Shown: positions 11,866 through 24,124 of the stretch, in pieces
How positions within the stretch are numbered: position 1 is the first letter of the stretch
Layout of the letters: every line of letters starts with the position of its first letter
NCBI GenBank assembly: GCA_013350335.1
Contig: CM023540.1
Location: 45,429,222 to 45,493,221, forward strand
Origin: Chimonanthus salicifolius
Taxonomy: Eukaryota; Streptophyta; Magnoliopsida; Laurales; Calycanthaceae
Direction: 5' to 3'
DNA: 64,000 bases
Notes under the pieces: generated by a model
Database searches by the model: none
The model's input: only the letters and a program-made list of their open reading frames with translations
Told to the model about the DNA's origin: nothing
Translations under genes and position numbers: made by a program

Positions 11866-11873
11866 AATATGGG

Positions 11874-13247
11874 TATCTTTACTTCACGTTGAAAATGAGA
11901 ATAATTCTTGTATATCAAATAAGCCTCAAAAAAGTCAAATCTAAGATCTTTAGTTTAATTCTAGAGGCGTAAATTGACTCAGCTATCTATGCAGGATAAT
12001 TTTTTTTCCTTTTATCATCTTAAAGCTTGACAAGATAATGATGGATTAGTAACAAAACCCATAAATCATATTTTATAATTAAATTAATGATATTAATATA
12101 ATTTGATTTAGTGCTGTATGCTTGATTGTTACTGTCTAAAGTCTTAATCAGATATATATTAACTTTAGACTCTTAGATGCGTACTTGGGTACGGCAAGAT
12201 TCTATTGTCTAGTCATAGTCAGATGCAATGAATTTCTTTTTCTAAATTGCAATATGTACGGTCTATGTTAATGTTTGGGCATGATATTGACCATATTCTA
12301 AATTAAGGTTCTTATCGCAATATTATAAATAAAATATCACTAAATATTATGTAAATATATTATTGACTATATACATTTACATACATGTGTTATTTCGACT
12401 TTTCTTTAATATCCTTTTTTTTTAACATTAACTTTCCTTTAATATCTGATCCACAAAAAATCATCTTGACTTCATTAATTAAAATATTAAAATACTTCTT
12501 CTAAATTTTTCAAATTTTGATTATTTTAAATTTTATTGTCTTTAAAAACATGATTTAATTAATTCAACATTTCAAACAAAATTATTTTTTATGAACTTCA
12601 TTTAATAGACGTGTGAAGAATAAAATAAAATACAATACACCACCGCTGTATGGGTGATGTTTCTAAAGTCTAAATATACTGAAAAAAAAAATCTTGTAAG
12701 ACTATAATATTGAGATACCATTAGATAAGTCAAAATTGTACGTAATGATCTTCCACCTTTTTTTTACACTTTTAAAAGAAATTTCTAAATTTATCTCTAA
12801 TTCTCTCCTGAGTCCACCATAAAAGAAAATAGGAGTACAAAAATCACTACCCAATTGTACCGATATTTACAGTTTTAATAGTAAAATGTTGAATTGTACA
12901 CTTGGCGGACATTGATGAGATCAGAGCCATCCATCTCATGGGCTCCACCTTGGATTGAACATTTACAAAACTCGCATAGGTGGTTGATTGTGACCGTTCA
13001 AACGGTGGACTTTTCGGTTCTCATTTTTAATACGATTCATAGTCTTAGATGCCTGCAATCGTGTGGGAACACAGTTTTTTTTTTTTTTTTCTTTTTAATC
13101 TAATAATATGATTCTACAGTTATCATGGAAAGAACGGCAGGAATCTCATTGACATTGACCATTTAAAGGTTGGTGATTTGGCATATACCTTTGATTTATC
13201 ATACAACTCTATATATCATGTGCCAGCCAATAATTAAGATAAATAAT
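11874..13247. other. Gene-free AT-rich stretch
   Basis: No coding sequence or clear element boundaries were seen. The block 12890-13060 is less AT-rich and contains the palindromic word ACCGTTCAAACGGT. It may be part of a dispersed repeat, but no ends were found. Confidence 0.5.
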
Positions 13248-13747
13248 TTTTTTTTTATGAATAAGGTATCCAAGTGTATTACTTGTAGGAGCAGGGGTAA
13301 CAAAATCGCTTTTGGATGATATTGGCCGTATTAGCCGATATCTAATATCATTCTCTCTCCTTTTGTTTTTTTAAATATCGATTTTTTTAATTAAAAAATA
13401 AAAATCAGTCCTTTAAAAAAATCGAAAAACCTAAATATCGACTGAGATATTGCCCAAACCCACAACATATTCTATTTTTTCAAATCGCCAATATTTATTC
13501 ATATCAACAATATCATGGCCGACATATCGGCCAACATAACTCGGTTTCAAAAACCCGAGATTTCATTCCCAGTGTAGGAGACTTTTACCTATCTAATTCT
13601 TAAAGCACATTTAGTCCTTCCAATTCCATACACACAGGGTCTGCAACTACGAGAAGTGATGTATTAGAATTGAGTGTGAATCGAATTCAAGACCCCGCTT
13701 CTTGAGTCGGATCTTTTGATCGTCAGACAAAACCCGTTGGAGTTGAT
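13248..13747 (-). repeat. tRNA-derived SINE, split by a MITE
   Basis: On the minus strand, starting near 13747, the sequence runs CCAACGGGTTTTGTCTGACG, then CTCAAGAAGCGGGGTCTTGA and a B-box-like GAATTCGATTC. These align with the head of the SINE at 53506. After an interruption at 13292-13572 the 3' part resumes (CTACAAGTAATACACTTGGA) with an A-rich tail at 13248-13257. The A/B-box arrangement indicates a Pol III promoter. Confidence 0.7.
13292..13572 (-). mobile_element. hAT-like MITE, TCGGCCGA family (copy A)
   Basis: The element begins CAGGGGTAAC and ends ATTCCCAG, giving an imperfect terminal inverted repeat. It is flanked by a perfect 8-bp duplication TGTAGGAG (13284-13291 and 13573-13580). 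It is AT-rich and carries several GGCCGATAT/ATCGGCC words. It lies within a SINE, so it is younger than that SINE. It belongs with the copies at 17685-18021 and 60169-60456. Confidence 0.82.
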
Positions 13748-14611
13748 TCTATTTTAGTGATAGAAGATCAGCTGATTAAAAAAAATCTTAGTAAATTTAA
13801 AGTTGAAGCTCTACTATATTTAATATAGTAGACAGCTTAGAAATGGATTGAAATCTATATTTAATATCCATTGATGAATAAAATATTGACTGATATTTAG
13901 AGATTAATTAGTACATTACTCCATAATATTAATAGCTTTATGCTGAATGATGACAATTATAAAACTACAGTACTGATATTATATAGATCAAGAATATCAA
14001 CTGTTATGTGTAAAATTTGACTAATATTTTTAAAATAATAAGAAGTCTAGAATATTTGTTTTGTCCCATAAATAAGATTTAATGTGCAACACCCCCTATT
14101 CTCTATGATCAAATCTGAGTTAACTCAGCAATGTCAACCCAATCTCTATTGGTAAAGTAAAACCCTCGAGGTGTCAATTGAACTCGCCAGTAACCCAATG
14201 TCAACTCACCATTCTTCAATTGTCTGAGTTGCTGGCGAGTTCAATTTCCACCAATGAGTCATCCATGAGTAGGCTCACTTAGAAAAGAAGCTTCTGGCTT
14301 CTAAAGTCTTACCTTCAGAAAATTTTGACCATTAGACATGATATCACAGAGATTACATAATCTATTAATCTAATGGAAGTTTGACATAAGCTCAAGTGCA
14401 TACAATGAATGTGGTCTTAGTTAATAGTCATTTGGCATGCAATAGAAAAATAATATAATTATAATTTGATAAAACTCAACTTAAATATTAAAAATATAGT
14501 TAAAAATTCAATGAAGGAAATATGTCATGCATGCAAATATACAATAAAATATGTCTATTGCTGGTGTGCTTTTTTACTCTTTTGCACTTAACCCTCTTGA
14601 TTTTGAGCTCG
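13748..14611. other. Gene-free stretch with one hairpin
   Basis: Nothing coding was recognised. The only structured item is the inverted repeat at 14176-14246. Confidence 0.5.
14176..14246. repeat. Inverted repeat / potential hairpin
   Basis: The arm AATTGAACTCGCCAGTAAC (14176-14194) is matched by the reverse complement of 14228-14246 with one mismatch. This gives a 19-bp stem and a 33-nt loop. It could be a hairpin or a short palindromic element. No transcript context is visible. Confidence 0.75.
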
Positions 14612-14790
14612 GCATTTTTTTATGATCAAGGTGTTCAAGTCTCTTGGAGTACCTGACTAATACTCGGGACATGTGCAAACTTCTCTCCCTTAGCTACTGA
14701 GTAACTCTACATAAACTGATTTTTTAAAGTATAGTGAGAATCAAACTCATTACTTCCGCTTCCTAAAACGGATTGAGAATAAGCTATTAT
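14612..14790 (-). repeat. Diverged SINE copy
   Basis: On the minus strand the head GTTTTAGGAAGCGGAAGTAA, then GAGTTTGATTC (B-box-like), is followed by GCACATGTCCCGAGTATTAG and AGACTTGAACACCTTGATCA and an A-rich tail. This parallels the SINE family at 53506. Confidence 0.6.
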
Positions 14791-14852
14791 AAAAGATTAG
14801 AATCTCAGTAAGACAAGATTGAAGATTCAAGTTTCATGAGACAATTTCTATG

Positions 14853-14927
14853 TTAGAATCTCTAAGGTACATCTTTGGCTTCTGCGATTAGAATCTCTAA
14901 GATACATCTTTGGCTTCTGCGATTAGA
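14853..14927. repeat. 35-bp tandem duplication
   Basis: The unit starting TTAGAATCTCTAAG at 14853 recurs at 14888 with one difference, and a third partial copy starts at 14923. Confidence 0.9.
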
Positions 14928-16199
14928 TTTTTTCCAAAAATCCAATTTCTAGATAAATAGAAAAAGACTATATTGATATAATTTCTTCCTGATATTGTGC
15001 CTTAAGGTCAAGATCCCTCTTGTTGACATTTCAAAATGAAATGGGCTGCATTCATATCACTTGTAGGTTTCAGTCCAATTAAAAAGATTGTTGTGTTTCT
15101 CTAATGAAGAGCAGAATTTTAGAAGTTTACACCTCATACAATTTAGTTATAAAACTTTTCTGGAGTTTTGGAAGAAGGAGAAGTGAAAGAATGAAGAAGA
15201 TTCTCCTCCTCTCTTCTATTTAATATTTACTAAATAGGGGAAAACTGAGATTCACTTTTTCTCTAAATTTCTTTTACAAGTCAAAATCTATTTTTCATTG
15301 AGAGACTAAGGCTTCCATTTGAGAGAGGATACACAATAGTTTTCCTTCTCTTTCTTTCACCTCTCTTTCCTTCTTCATTCCTCTTGCTACTACTATCTCT
15401 ACAGTAAAATCTCTTATTCAAGAGAATCCCTTCTTCAAAGAAATTTATCAAAAAGACTTTTTCTTCATCTAAACACAATCCTAAATACATGCTTACATTC
15501 CAATCCAACTTAGAAATTTATTGTATTTGTTTTTAATTAAGTGCATGGTTTTAAAAAACTTAATGTTCAAAATCTTTTAGTTGCACTAGATTGGTGTTTG
15601 TCAAATCAAGTTATCTCAAGTCTCAACCAAGATGGATGCAAAGTCAACAGGAACTTTCTTAGAAGAAAGAGAAGAAAAATAGCCCTAGTACGCTTAAGGA
15701 ATAGATTGCCATCTAATGAAATTTGGATGATGGAAAAATAGCTCTGTCGAGCATTTTTATTGTATCAAAATTATGGATTTGACTTAAAATTCTATTGAAT
15801 TGAGAAACTACGTTGAGTATTTGGAAAAAAATTAAAAAATTCTGTAAAATTCATTGATTTACTCAAAAAAACGTCATATCAAATCGAGTCAACTCAGATC
15901 GATTTATCTGAATCATTTCAGATTTTTAAACAATGGTTAAGATATTTTAAAAAGCTGTGAGGTATTAGTCAATCCACTAAATTTAAACCTTGGCTGAAGA
16001 GTGGGTTCACTTTCAACAAGTTGCAGTTTCAAGTTCGAAAATGATCTTTATTGCAGGTTCTCATATGATTAAGCTAGTAAAAAGGATTTTTAGGACTAGA
16101 TTGCGATGTGAAGATATTGGGCCTTACTTTCAGGCCTATGGGCTTAGCTCAATCGAATTTAGAGTCTATGGGTTTAAATCTTGGTTTTCTGAAGGTTGA
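14928..16199. other. Gene-free stretch
   Basis: Only short open frames were seen, without recognisable composition or motifs. A purine/pyrimidine-biased patch lies at 15300-15420. No function is assigned. Confidence 0.5.
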
Positions 16200-17676
16200 G
16201 ATTGTTGCCCAGAAATTGACCTGAGAGAGGGGGTGAATTGGGTCAATGCATACTTTTTAGGGTTTTCTTTAATTACACAATTTAGAAAAATAAGATGCAA
16301 ATAAGTAATAAATAAATGCTAGAATATAAAAGAGGAGATGAGAAGAGATGGAGAAATTGAACCCGAGATTTTTAAAGAGCTTCGGTGTTCTTGCCTACGT
16401 CTCACCTCAAGTACACCACTTGAGGATTGATGCTCTAAACTTCTCCTTCAAGGGTGGAGAAGAAACCTATTACAATGCTTGTAGAGAACACTCTCTGATT
16501 TGAAGGTGAAAGCACCCTTCTCCTTCAGCAAGGGTTACACCAACCCTTTACAAATTTTATCTCTCAAGGAAATGTAGGAAGAGTATAATGTAAAGCTTAG
16601 GAATAACTCTCAAATGTTTACAAATCAAGTTTATTAAGAGTTACTCGAAGATTTGAACTAGAATGACTAAAGGTAAGATTGTAAGAAGATGGATTTTTGA
16701 GCTAGAGTATGGTTAGGATTTGATTTCAATTGATTCCAAATAAGTCAAGTCCTATTATGCCCATTGATGCTTGGGTTTATATTTTGTTCAAATTTAAGAC
16801 AATTGCCAAGCATTAAATGAAAGAAAGGGTCATTGGGGAAAGCATTTAATGATTCTAAAATATGACCGTTCGCGATTCAGTCGACTGAAAGTGAAGATTC
16901 AATCGACTGAAAATTTCCTAGACTTCAGACAGTCTATCAGCAAAGAATTCAATCAGCTGAAAGTGAAGATTCAGTTGTTGACTGAAAACTTCCTAGACTT
17001 CAGACAGTCTATCAGTGAAGAATTCTGTCGACTGAAAGTGAAGATTCAGTCGACTAAGTTCACATCCCCTGTAAATCCAGTATTTCAGTCTGTTGAATTA
17101 TTTAATTCAGTCAACTGAAATCACATCCCCAATTAATCCAATATTTCAGTCGGTTGAATTCTCTATTTCAATCGACTGAAATGACCCTCAGATAGTATTG
17201 TACAATTTTGGCTTTCTTTTGGTCGTTTCAAACACATTTGATAAGTCTGGAGGACAAAATCATATCCTAGGATTCCATTTGGATGCATAAGTTTAAACTT
17301 GGTATCCTGGGATCCAGTAGAGGGTGACTTGAGTCATGGTGTTCAAATGTTTAAACACCTTTACAACACCATTTCCTAAAAACTCATTACTAGACTCTAT
17401 ACATAACTTTGATCTTCCATGTTCTTGATTTTCAGTCTTTGAATCTTTGAACTTTATAAGCCCTTTGAACTTTATAAGCCATTCGATCTCCAAGATTTGA
17501 CTTGATGTACAAGGCTTAACATCATCAACTTGATCTTCATCTTTAAGGACATGATATCCAATACATGTCTTCTTAAATATGATACATGTCTCATAGAGCA
17601 ATACCATTTGAAATATTAAATATCATACATTAATGGTTTGTGGTCATCAAAATACCCATATATCCTTGGGTTGAAA
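16200..17676. repeat. Unclassified noncoding repeat, LTR-like, with minisatellite
   Basis: The block opens with TTGCCCAGAAATTGACCTGA then GAGAGGGGGTGAATTGGGTC, wording I associate with dispersed LTR-like repeats of plant genomes. It continues without coding capacity to about 17676. Its middle holds the TCAGTCGACTGA minisatellite (16868-17190). I could not find a primer-binding site, a polypurine tract or a target duplication, so the classification is tentative. Confidence 0.4.
16868..17190. repeat. Minisatellite of palindromic TCAGTCGACTGA words
   Basis: Variants of the 12-bp palindrome TCAGTCGACTGA occur about ten times. They are arranged in larger units: GAAAGTGAAGATTCA then TCCTAGACTTCAGACAGTCT recurs near 16885-16940 and 16955-17010, about 84 bp apart. 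A second unit type, TTTCAGTC...TTGAATT, lies at 17083-17180. Part of it reads through as an open frame, but with an obviously repetitive product. Confidence 0.8.
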
Positions 17677-17684
17677 CTTTGGAG

Positions 17685-18021
17685 CTAACGGAGATATCTC
17701 GGTCGATGCGATAAATATTAGCCAATTTCTTTTTTAAAGAAAAAAAACAAAAAACAAATATGGGTTGTGGGCCCAAGCGGATATATCGGCCGATATTTGC
17801 CCATTTCGGACGAATATCAGCCAATATTGACTGATATTTATATTTTTTAATTTTTTTAAAAAAACAGCCTTTTTTATTTTTTAAATGAATTTTTTTCAAA
17901 AAAAAAAAACCAGCAAGATTTCAAAAAAAAATTGAAGAGAGAAAGATCTCGGCCGAACTGAGATCTTGGCTACTATGAAAAATCGGCCGAAATCTCAGCT
18001 CAACCGATTTTTCAACCCCTG
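17685..18021 (+). mobile_element. hAT-like MITE, TCGGCCGA family (copy B)
   Basis: The interior matches the copy at 60169 over most of its length, for example CGGCCGATATTTGCC, GGTTGTGGGCCC and AAATGAATTTTTT. The right end is TTCAACCCCTG and the left end is diverged CTAACGGAGATATCTCGG. The flanks CTTTGGAG (17677-17684) and CTTTAGAC (18022-18029) agree at 6 of 8 positions, consistent with an old 8-bp target duplication. Confidence 0.72.
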
Positions 18022-18307
18022 CTTTAGACATACATTAGTCTTTCATCTAGACCCATTTAATGTTTTAACTGGCCACATATACCTTAAAGTAAGGACATCT
18101 ATTGTAGTCCTGAACTTGGGCCCTCCTGTTGACCCAAAAAGTAAATGGTACATGCTTGAGCTGATAAGGCCCAGTAGCCCAGCCCAAGATGGTAAGTACC
18201 TGATTACCTAAATCCTATCCGTAGATTTCTTGAACAAAAATTCAACTTTTGTGTGAAGATGAGGATATGGATGATTAAACCTTTCTAAGATTTAACTCAA
18301 AGAGGTT

Positions 18308-18490
18308 AGAATGATAGTCATGAACTCAATTCAGTAAGCAAAAGTCCTAAGTTTGATTCCCACTTCATCTAAAGGTTCACTCTCCATAAAGTTATTGAGT
18401 GTGTATGGATATGGAGGTTTACATTTGCCCCACGAATTACTCAAGTGCTCTAGGAGACCTAGATACCATAATTATAAAAAAAATAAAAAT
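18308..18490 (+). repeat. Diverged SINE copy
   Basis: The tRNA-like head includes GATAGTCATGAACTC, then AAGTCCTAAGTTTGATTCCC (B box near 18350). It is followed by the family's 3' part (TTACATTTGCCCCACGAATT; CTAGGAGACCTAGATACC) and an A-rich tail at 18476-18490. Confidence 0.62.
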
Positions 18491-20137
18491 AATAACTTTT
18501 TCAATACTGTGAATATTGTACTAATTATTTGATTATTGGCATGACCTAAAATAAAACCCATGTTTTGAGAAACAAAGAAAGGGTAAAGTGGGCAAACTAA
18601 CTAGAATGTCATAAGAGAAGTTCTTCCTTGGTACCAATTGACCTTGAGATAATCATTGTTTTTAAAAAGGTCATCATTAACCATAAGCTAATTTTTTATA
18701 TAATTAGATACAAAGTATAAATCTTATTTAGACTAAAAATATAGAAAAAGCTCCTCTTTAAATCATATTATCTTTTTAAGATGAGTTATGAAAGATTAAA
18801 TATTTATAATAATCTTTTAGAGCTCAAAATTGTGATTCTACGATGACCAAACACAAGTGTTTTTCTTTCTTTTCATTAATTTTTTAATGTGTTAGTAGGA
18901 GCCTGCTAGCAATAATGTAATAGAATTCAATATTTTAACACATGAAATAATAGAAGATCAGCGACATATCAAAGATCAAATTTATTAAAAAAATTATTAA
19001 TAAAATAATTAATACATTAAAATCAAAGATTAAAATATAAATTTTGGATTGTCATATCTTTTGGAGATTACCTTTTTTATGTCTAGGTCAACTTTGTTTC
19101 ATTTGTATTGCTGTATTCTATGTGCTGGCTCTTAATTAGAATACTATTCATTTTGTAGACTATTATATTTTACTTAAGGTTAAAACTGCCCCTCAATTTA
19201 ATTTAAATGACCCTTTTATACTCTTTCATTTTTTTAATACAATATATAATTACATGAATATAAAGTACCGTAAAGTTTCATCATCAATTTAAACTACTTC
19301 AATTTATTTATTTTTAATGAGTATAAACTATTGATTTTAAATGCTTAAAATCAAGAAATAAGATAATGAGATAGTATGAAACTTCGTAAAAACTTTGTTT
19401 CTATAATCATCTTTACAGTCACACTTAATCATAGAGCTATGAGATCCATTTAAACGAAATCTTTTAGGGTAAAATATTTGTTGAAGAGGTCTTAGTATTA
19501 ATTTTGCAGAAGTTTGTTTGTCGAAATTTCAAAAAAAGGCAACAGCCGAAAGTTGAGATTCCATATGGGCACAATTTTTAATAACCATTTGACTTTGATT
19601 ATTAATCAAAAATTCAAAATATTTTATGGTTCTGCTTAAAACTTCCAAGAATAAAGAGAACTTGTGACAAACTCAAGTACTCAACTCTAATTCTATATAT
19701 TTTACTTAAGTTCACACTTTATGGACTTACTTTCTGTGTATAGGTTGGAAGGTTTATATATACTTATGAAATTAGTCTCAATTTTAATATGGGTCGATAT
19801 TAAAGTTAAAAAAAACAAAAAATAAATAAATTCATACTTTATTCTTGAATTGTTTTTTTATTTATTTCTTTAATGGGATCATATTTAGCTCTGTTTTGCA
19901 GGTTGAACGATTAAATTACCTTAAACTCTTAGTCCAAGTCAACTTATTTTATTTAATAAATTCTAGTTATGTCAGAAATTTTATAAATAATTTAATGTAT
20001 TTAATCCGAACCTTATTATATTAAATTGAATTTGGGTCAAGTTCACTATTGAATTAGAAATTATCACTCCTCAGATTAAAATTATTAAAGAAACACTTAG
20101 ACAGGTCAAGCTTAAATCAATGAATAAATTTAATACG
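18491..20137. other. Gene-free AT-rich stretch
   Basis: Nothing recognisable was seen apart from low-complexity A/T tracts. Confidence 0.5.
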
Positions 20138-20300
20138 AGTGTAGTTCAACTAGTTGCCTTTCGTCTAAGAAAGTGGGAAATTGCGGGTTCGAACCCCTGT
20201 CCTAAGCTTGGTGTGCCTTAGAAGTGATAGACTCACTCGTAGGATTTTTGTAGGAGTGTGTCTGAGTTTCTTAGACGTAAATCCAAAAAAAATGAAAATG
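20138..20300 (+). repeat. tRNA-derived SINE
   Basis: A tRNA-like head with A-box-like TAGTTCAACTAG (about 20144-20155) and a canonical B box GGTTCGAACCC (20186-20196) is followed by GCCTTAGAAGTGATAGACTC, TAGGAGTGTGTCTGAGTTTC, and a short A-rich tail at 20283-20291. It does not fold as an intact tRNA and is followed by a non-tRNA body, so it is a SINE rather than a tRNA gene. Confidence 0.75.
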
Positions 20301-20817
20301 AAGTGTGGGTCATTTTAGTTCCAAAATATCCATGTTAAATATTCTAAACCATGACTCAAAGATTAACTATGACTTAAAGCGAAGTCAAACTCGAAAGGGC
20401 ATGGAGTTGTTAATTTAAACTCAAGTGAGTTGCTGACTCGATGATATTCATGTTTAAACTTTAAAGTTCAAATTCTAAGACTTCTAAACAATTGCTTAAC
20501 TCATACTGCTGAGTCACTAGATTGATTAATTGATGGGGAATATGAAATTTGAATAAGTGAAATCCTTCAATATATTAAAATTGATATAATATCTTTGTAA
20601 AAGCAATGGCAGGGATGAAAAGTAGTAAGCCAAGGAAAAAGGAATTTCCTTAAAATCATGTCCAAAATATCAGTCTTACATCATTTCTTTAGGTTTATTC
20701 GATAAATATAGACGGATAAATATTGAGATAGGTGATATGTTCAAGTATCATTCACACTTTGCGAACTAAAATCAATTCAATTTGCCCGTTGTAACCCAAT
20801 TCAATCTATGTGAACCA

Positions 20818-20993
20818 AATTAAAAAATACCACTCGAGTTAACTCAGATCAGAAATTCGAATCGAATCGGCTTGAATAATTTAAGTCAACAATTCAAGTC
20901 GAGTCGAATTGGATTCAATAAATTTGGACATAGGTTGAGTTGGATTTATTAAAACTCGACCTGATCCGACCCGAGTTTCAGCCCTAGCGAAGA
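20818..20993. repeat. GGGTCGG/CGACCC dispersed repeat
   Basis: This block has repeated words CGAATCGAATCGG, AAGTCGAGTCGAATTGG and CTCGACCTGATCCGACCCGA, and ends TTTCAGCCCTA. The same right-hand end, in inverted form, starts the block at 61008 (TAGGGCTGAAATTCGAGC). No target duplication was identified. Confidence 0.5.
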
Positions 20994-21959
20994 TTTTAAA
21001 TTTCTATTCACATATATCTCAGCATGTATTGATCAATATCTCAGTTATGTTGGCCGATTTTTCTTAGGCCCAAATGCTCAAAATCATTATTTAAGAGTTT
21101 TTTTTTCAATCCCTTTCTCTCATCTTCTTTATTCTTCTTATCCATTATTTGTAGCAATTAATCCTCTTGAGAGTGAAAAAAAGAAATTTTCTACACCAAA
21201 ATTGACCTTATTTTTGGTTTTTTTTTTTTTCACTTTAAGATAATATCTATTTTGGTTTAAAAACATGCTCAAGGGCTATAGAAACTAATGGAGATGTAAT
21301 ACTACTATTTAAACAATTTGGATTGCATGATTTTTCTAATCTTTTCAAGAATTTTATGAAATTGGGGTTTTTGGAAAAATAATTTGTTAAATAATAACAA
21401 AACGTAAAGCTTGTATACACTTAGATGTAACTATTTGTGGATTATAGAGATTAATGTAGGTGTGGATAATTTATTTGTTAATTTTTCTGAAAATTTTACT
21501 CTAAGATAATCTCACTTTAGTTTTTTTTTTTTTAATGAAAGAATGTTGGATGTTTAGGGAATTTAATTGACATTTTCTATTATAACTTATATAATGTGAA
21601 TGCCATTTATTTGATTTACACAATTTTGATAAGTTTTCATTTTTTTTTTTGGTATATTTTATTTATATCAAAATTATTGTCTTCACCGTTTCATTACTCC
21701 AAAATGTCAGAGATATTAAACTAAAATTATGGAAAATGATTTCTCCATTACTTTCCTAATTTTTTTTTTAATTTGAGTGATCATAAATAATTGGGTTGAT
21801 ACAATCATCTATTGACAAGATATTGCAAGTACGGTACGTGTTTCTGATGTGCCACTCTATGGTTGTTGACTTGTAAAAGCCCATGCCTAATATTTGGGCA
21901 CCTGCTTAGAACTATAATATGACATGTTATCATCATTGTTCGACTTAAACTCTTATCTG
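20994..21959. other. Gene-free AT-rich stretch
   Basis: It includes a GTTGGCCGATTTTTC word near 21050 that may be a very diverged relative of the TCGGCCGA MITE. The rest is low-complexity T-rich DNA. Confidence 0.45.
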
Positions 21960-22248
21960 GTTTTGATCTGACCCGTATGACCCGATCTGAGAAGACAAAA
22001 ATCCACATAGAATTTGAGTAGAGTTGGGTTGAGGAATTTTCAAGTTAACTCAATCTGACTCGGCCCGATACGGCTAAAATTTAATTAAAATGGGTTCAGA
22101 ATGTTGGTCGGATTAAAATTCAAGTCAAGTCGGATCAAGAATTTCAGATCAAAAGCTCGAGTCGGATTTCATAAATATTGACTTGAGTCTGATTAGATTT
22201 TAAAATACCTGACCCGACCCATCCTGATTTCATCCCTACTATTCGTTA
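21960..22248. repeat. GGGTCGG/CGACCC dispersed repeat
   Basis: It contains TCTGACCCGTATGACCCGAT at the left and CCTGACCCGACCCATCCTGA then TTTCATCCCTA at the right. Between these it has CAAGTCAAGTCGGATCAAG and CTCGAGTCGGATTT. The end resembles that of 20818-20993. Confidence 0.5.
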
Positions 22249-24124
22249 AAGATTTTCTTTTCTCATATTTGCCAATCATTTCATTTTATGAAATGTAGGC
22301 TGATTTTTTAACCTTGTGCGGGATAATTCAATTGGCAAGCACTTAAGTTTAATCACCAAAATTTTTAGTTTTGAGCTCTGTAATATCCTTCCGATAAACT
22401 TTCTCATAAAGGAGAATATAAAACTAGTTTTTTTCTCTCCACTTTTAATACATAGATATGCCAAAATTTGATAGGACTCAATTTTCTAATCCAACGTAAT
22501 ACTAATGAATTGATCCGACGTGATCCATTTAATAAATGGGTATGTCACGCCCCGAACCTGGATGTGGGTCCGGAACGCAACTATTTTTTTTTTTCAACAA
22601 TAAACTTTAATCACTCAACATCATAACTGGGCTGGATCTTCAAGTTTACCAAAACCTGATCCTAGAAAATGTCACACGTGCTCTTCACACATGGACTCAA
22701 ACATATACCATATATCCCCACATACAAACCCATATCACACAACGAATATTTTTATTTATCTCATCAGTATTACGAACGAACCATAGCGGATATAATGTAT
22801 ACGACATTAAAACTTACAGACATAAGTTTCTTATGCCATATGAGACATATTTATTACAAAAACTCAAACATATTCAAGCAGGCAAATAGTTTCCACATGC
22901 GGAAAACCTTAGGAACTTCTAAGTTTCGACTTTTAACGAAGCACCACTAGTCCCTTCAATCCCTCCTCTGGTTCATATCCTGCATTATAAAGGACGTGAG
23001 CAACAGCCCAGTGAGAAGAACTCACCATAAAATCCAATGATTGTAATGCAACAATGCATAAGCAATGCATGTCATAGAAACGAATATTATTAGCATATCT
23101 CATTTTCACCCTATGATCATCTTTTTTATTCAGATTGTATTGTTAACACCGGGATCAGTCCCCAGCCATGTTACAACGCCGGGGTCAACCCCCATTTGAA
23201 GTTCCAACCAGAACTAATATTAATTCCTTCACGGAATTAATATAGCAACTTGTAAGTACATAAGGTCTCCACGACCCGGTCTATTAGCACATCTAACACC
23301 AACGGATGATGGCGGTCGACCACAACCTACTAACACGTCCAACCCAACGGTTCGCAGACGGTGTTCGGCTAATCTCAGCAATTATAGTCCAACGGCAAAT
23401 ATCAAACTTTACAAAGTTATTATCTTCCACAGATTTAACTTATGAACATAATTATCACATGCAAATGTCAAATGCATGATTTTCAGTGCCCTCCTTATAC
23501 ATGGACTTATTCTGAGAGAACCACCATATTTCAACCTTACCATTTGGTATATCTAATACCAATAAAAGAAATCAATAAAATAATCAATATCACACAAACA
23601 TATAAAACTGGACTTAATAATACAAATGCCTTCACCCAGTTTTTACCCGACAATTTCCAGACACTCCATGGGTCCATAATGAGTTAAAGGCTACAAGTCC
23701 TCGACTCCCCGACACCATTTTAACTCCTACGTTCTAAACAGTTAGAACATTTACATCCCTTACATGTAGGCAGTGTCAGGTCTCGTATTTTGGACCTATA
23801 TAGCCTTTTCTATCTTTAATTGACCATGGGTCCCGTTTCAGTCTAGTGTTAGTGGGTTTATCACATAACACAATACAAGTGTTGGTTTGAGTCTCCTCAC
23901 CTTTTCCGGTTGAGTTTTTCACAGAAAATCTGTAAAATAGAGTAAAATGTATAAATTTTATATTTATCAGTATATACAAATAATAATTTCCCAAACCCTT
24001 TGCTATTTTTCCAAAAAACATGATATGTGTAATGAGTCACCTAGGCTCTTTCTACTCCTTTAAATTATATCAGAAAGTTAATTGTCAGCCATCCAAAATA
24101 TTATAATAAAATGAAAAATATAAA

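Noticed and set aside
20144..20214. tRNA gene, because of a canonical B box GGTTCGAACCC
   Set aside because: No acceptor-stem complementarity or anticodon arm. A non-tRNA body and A-rich tail follow, so it was called a SINE.
22305..22400. SINE-like block (GATAATTCAATTGGCAAGCA)
   Set aside because: Only weak A-box resemblance, no clear B box, tail or target duplication.
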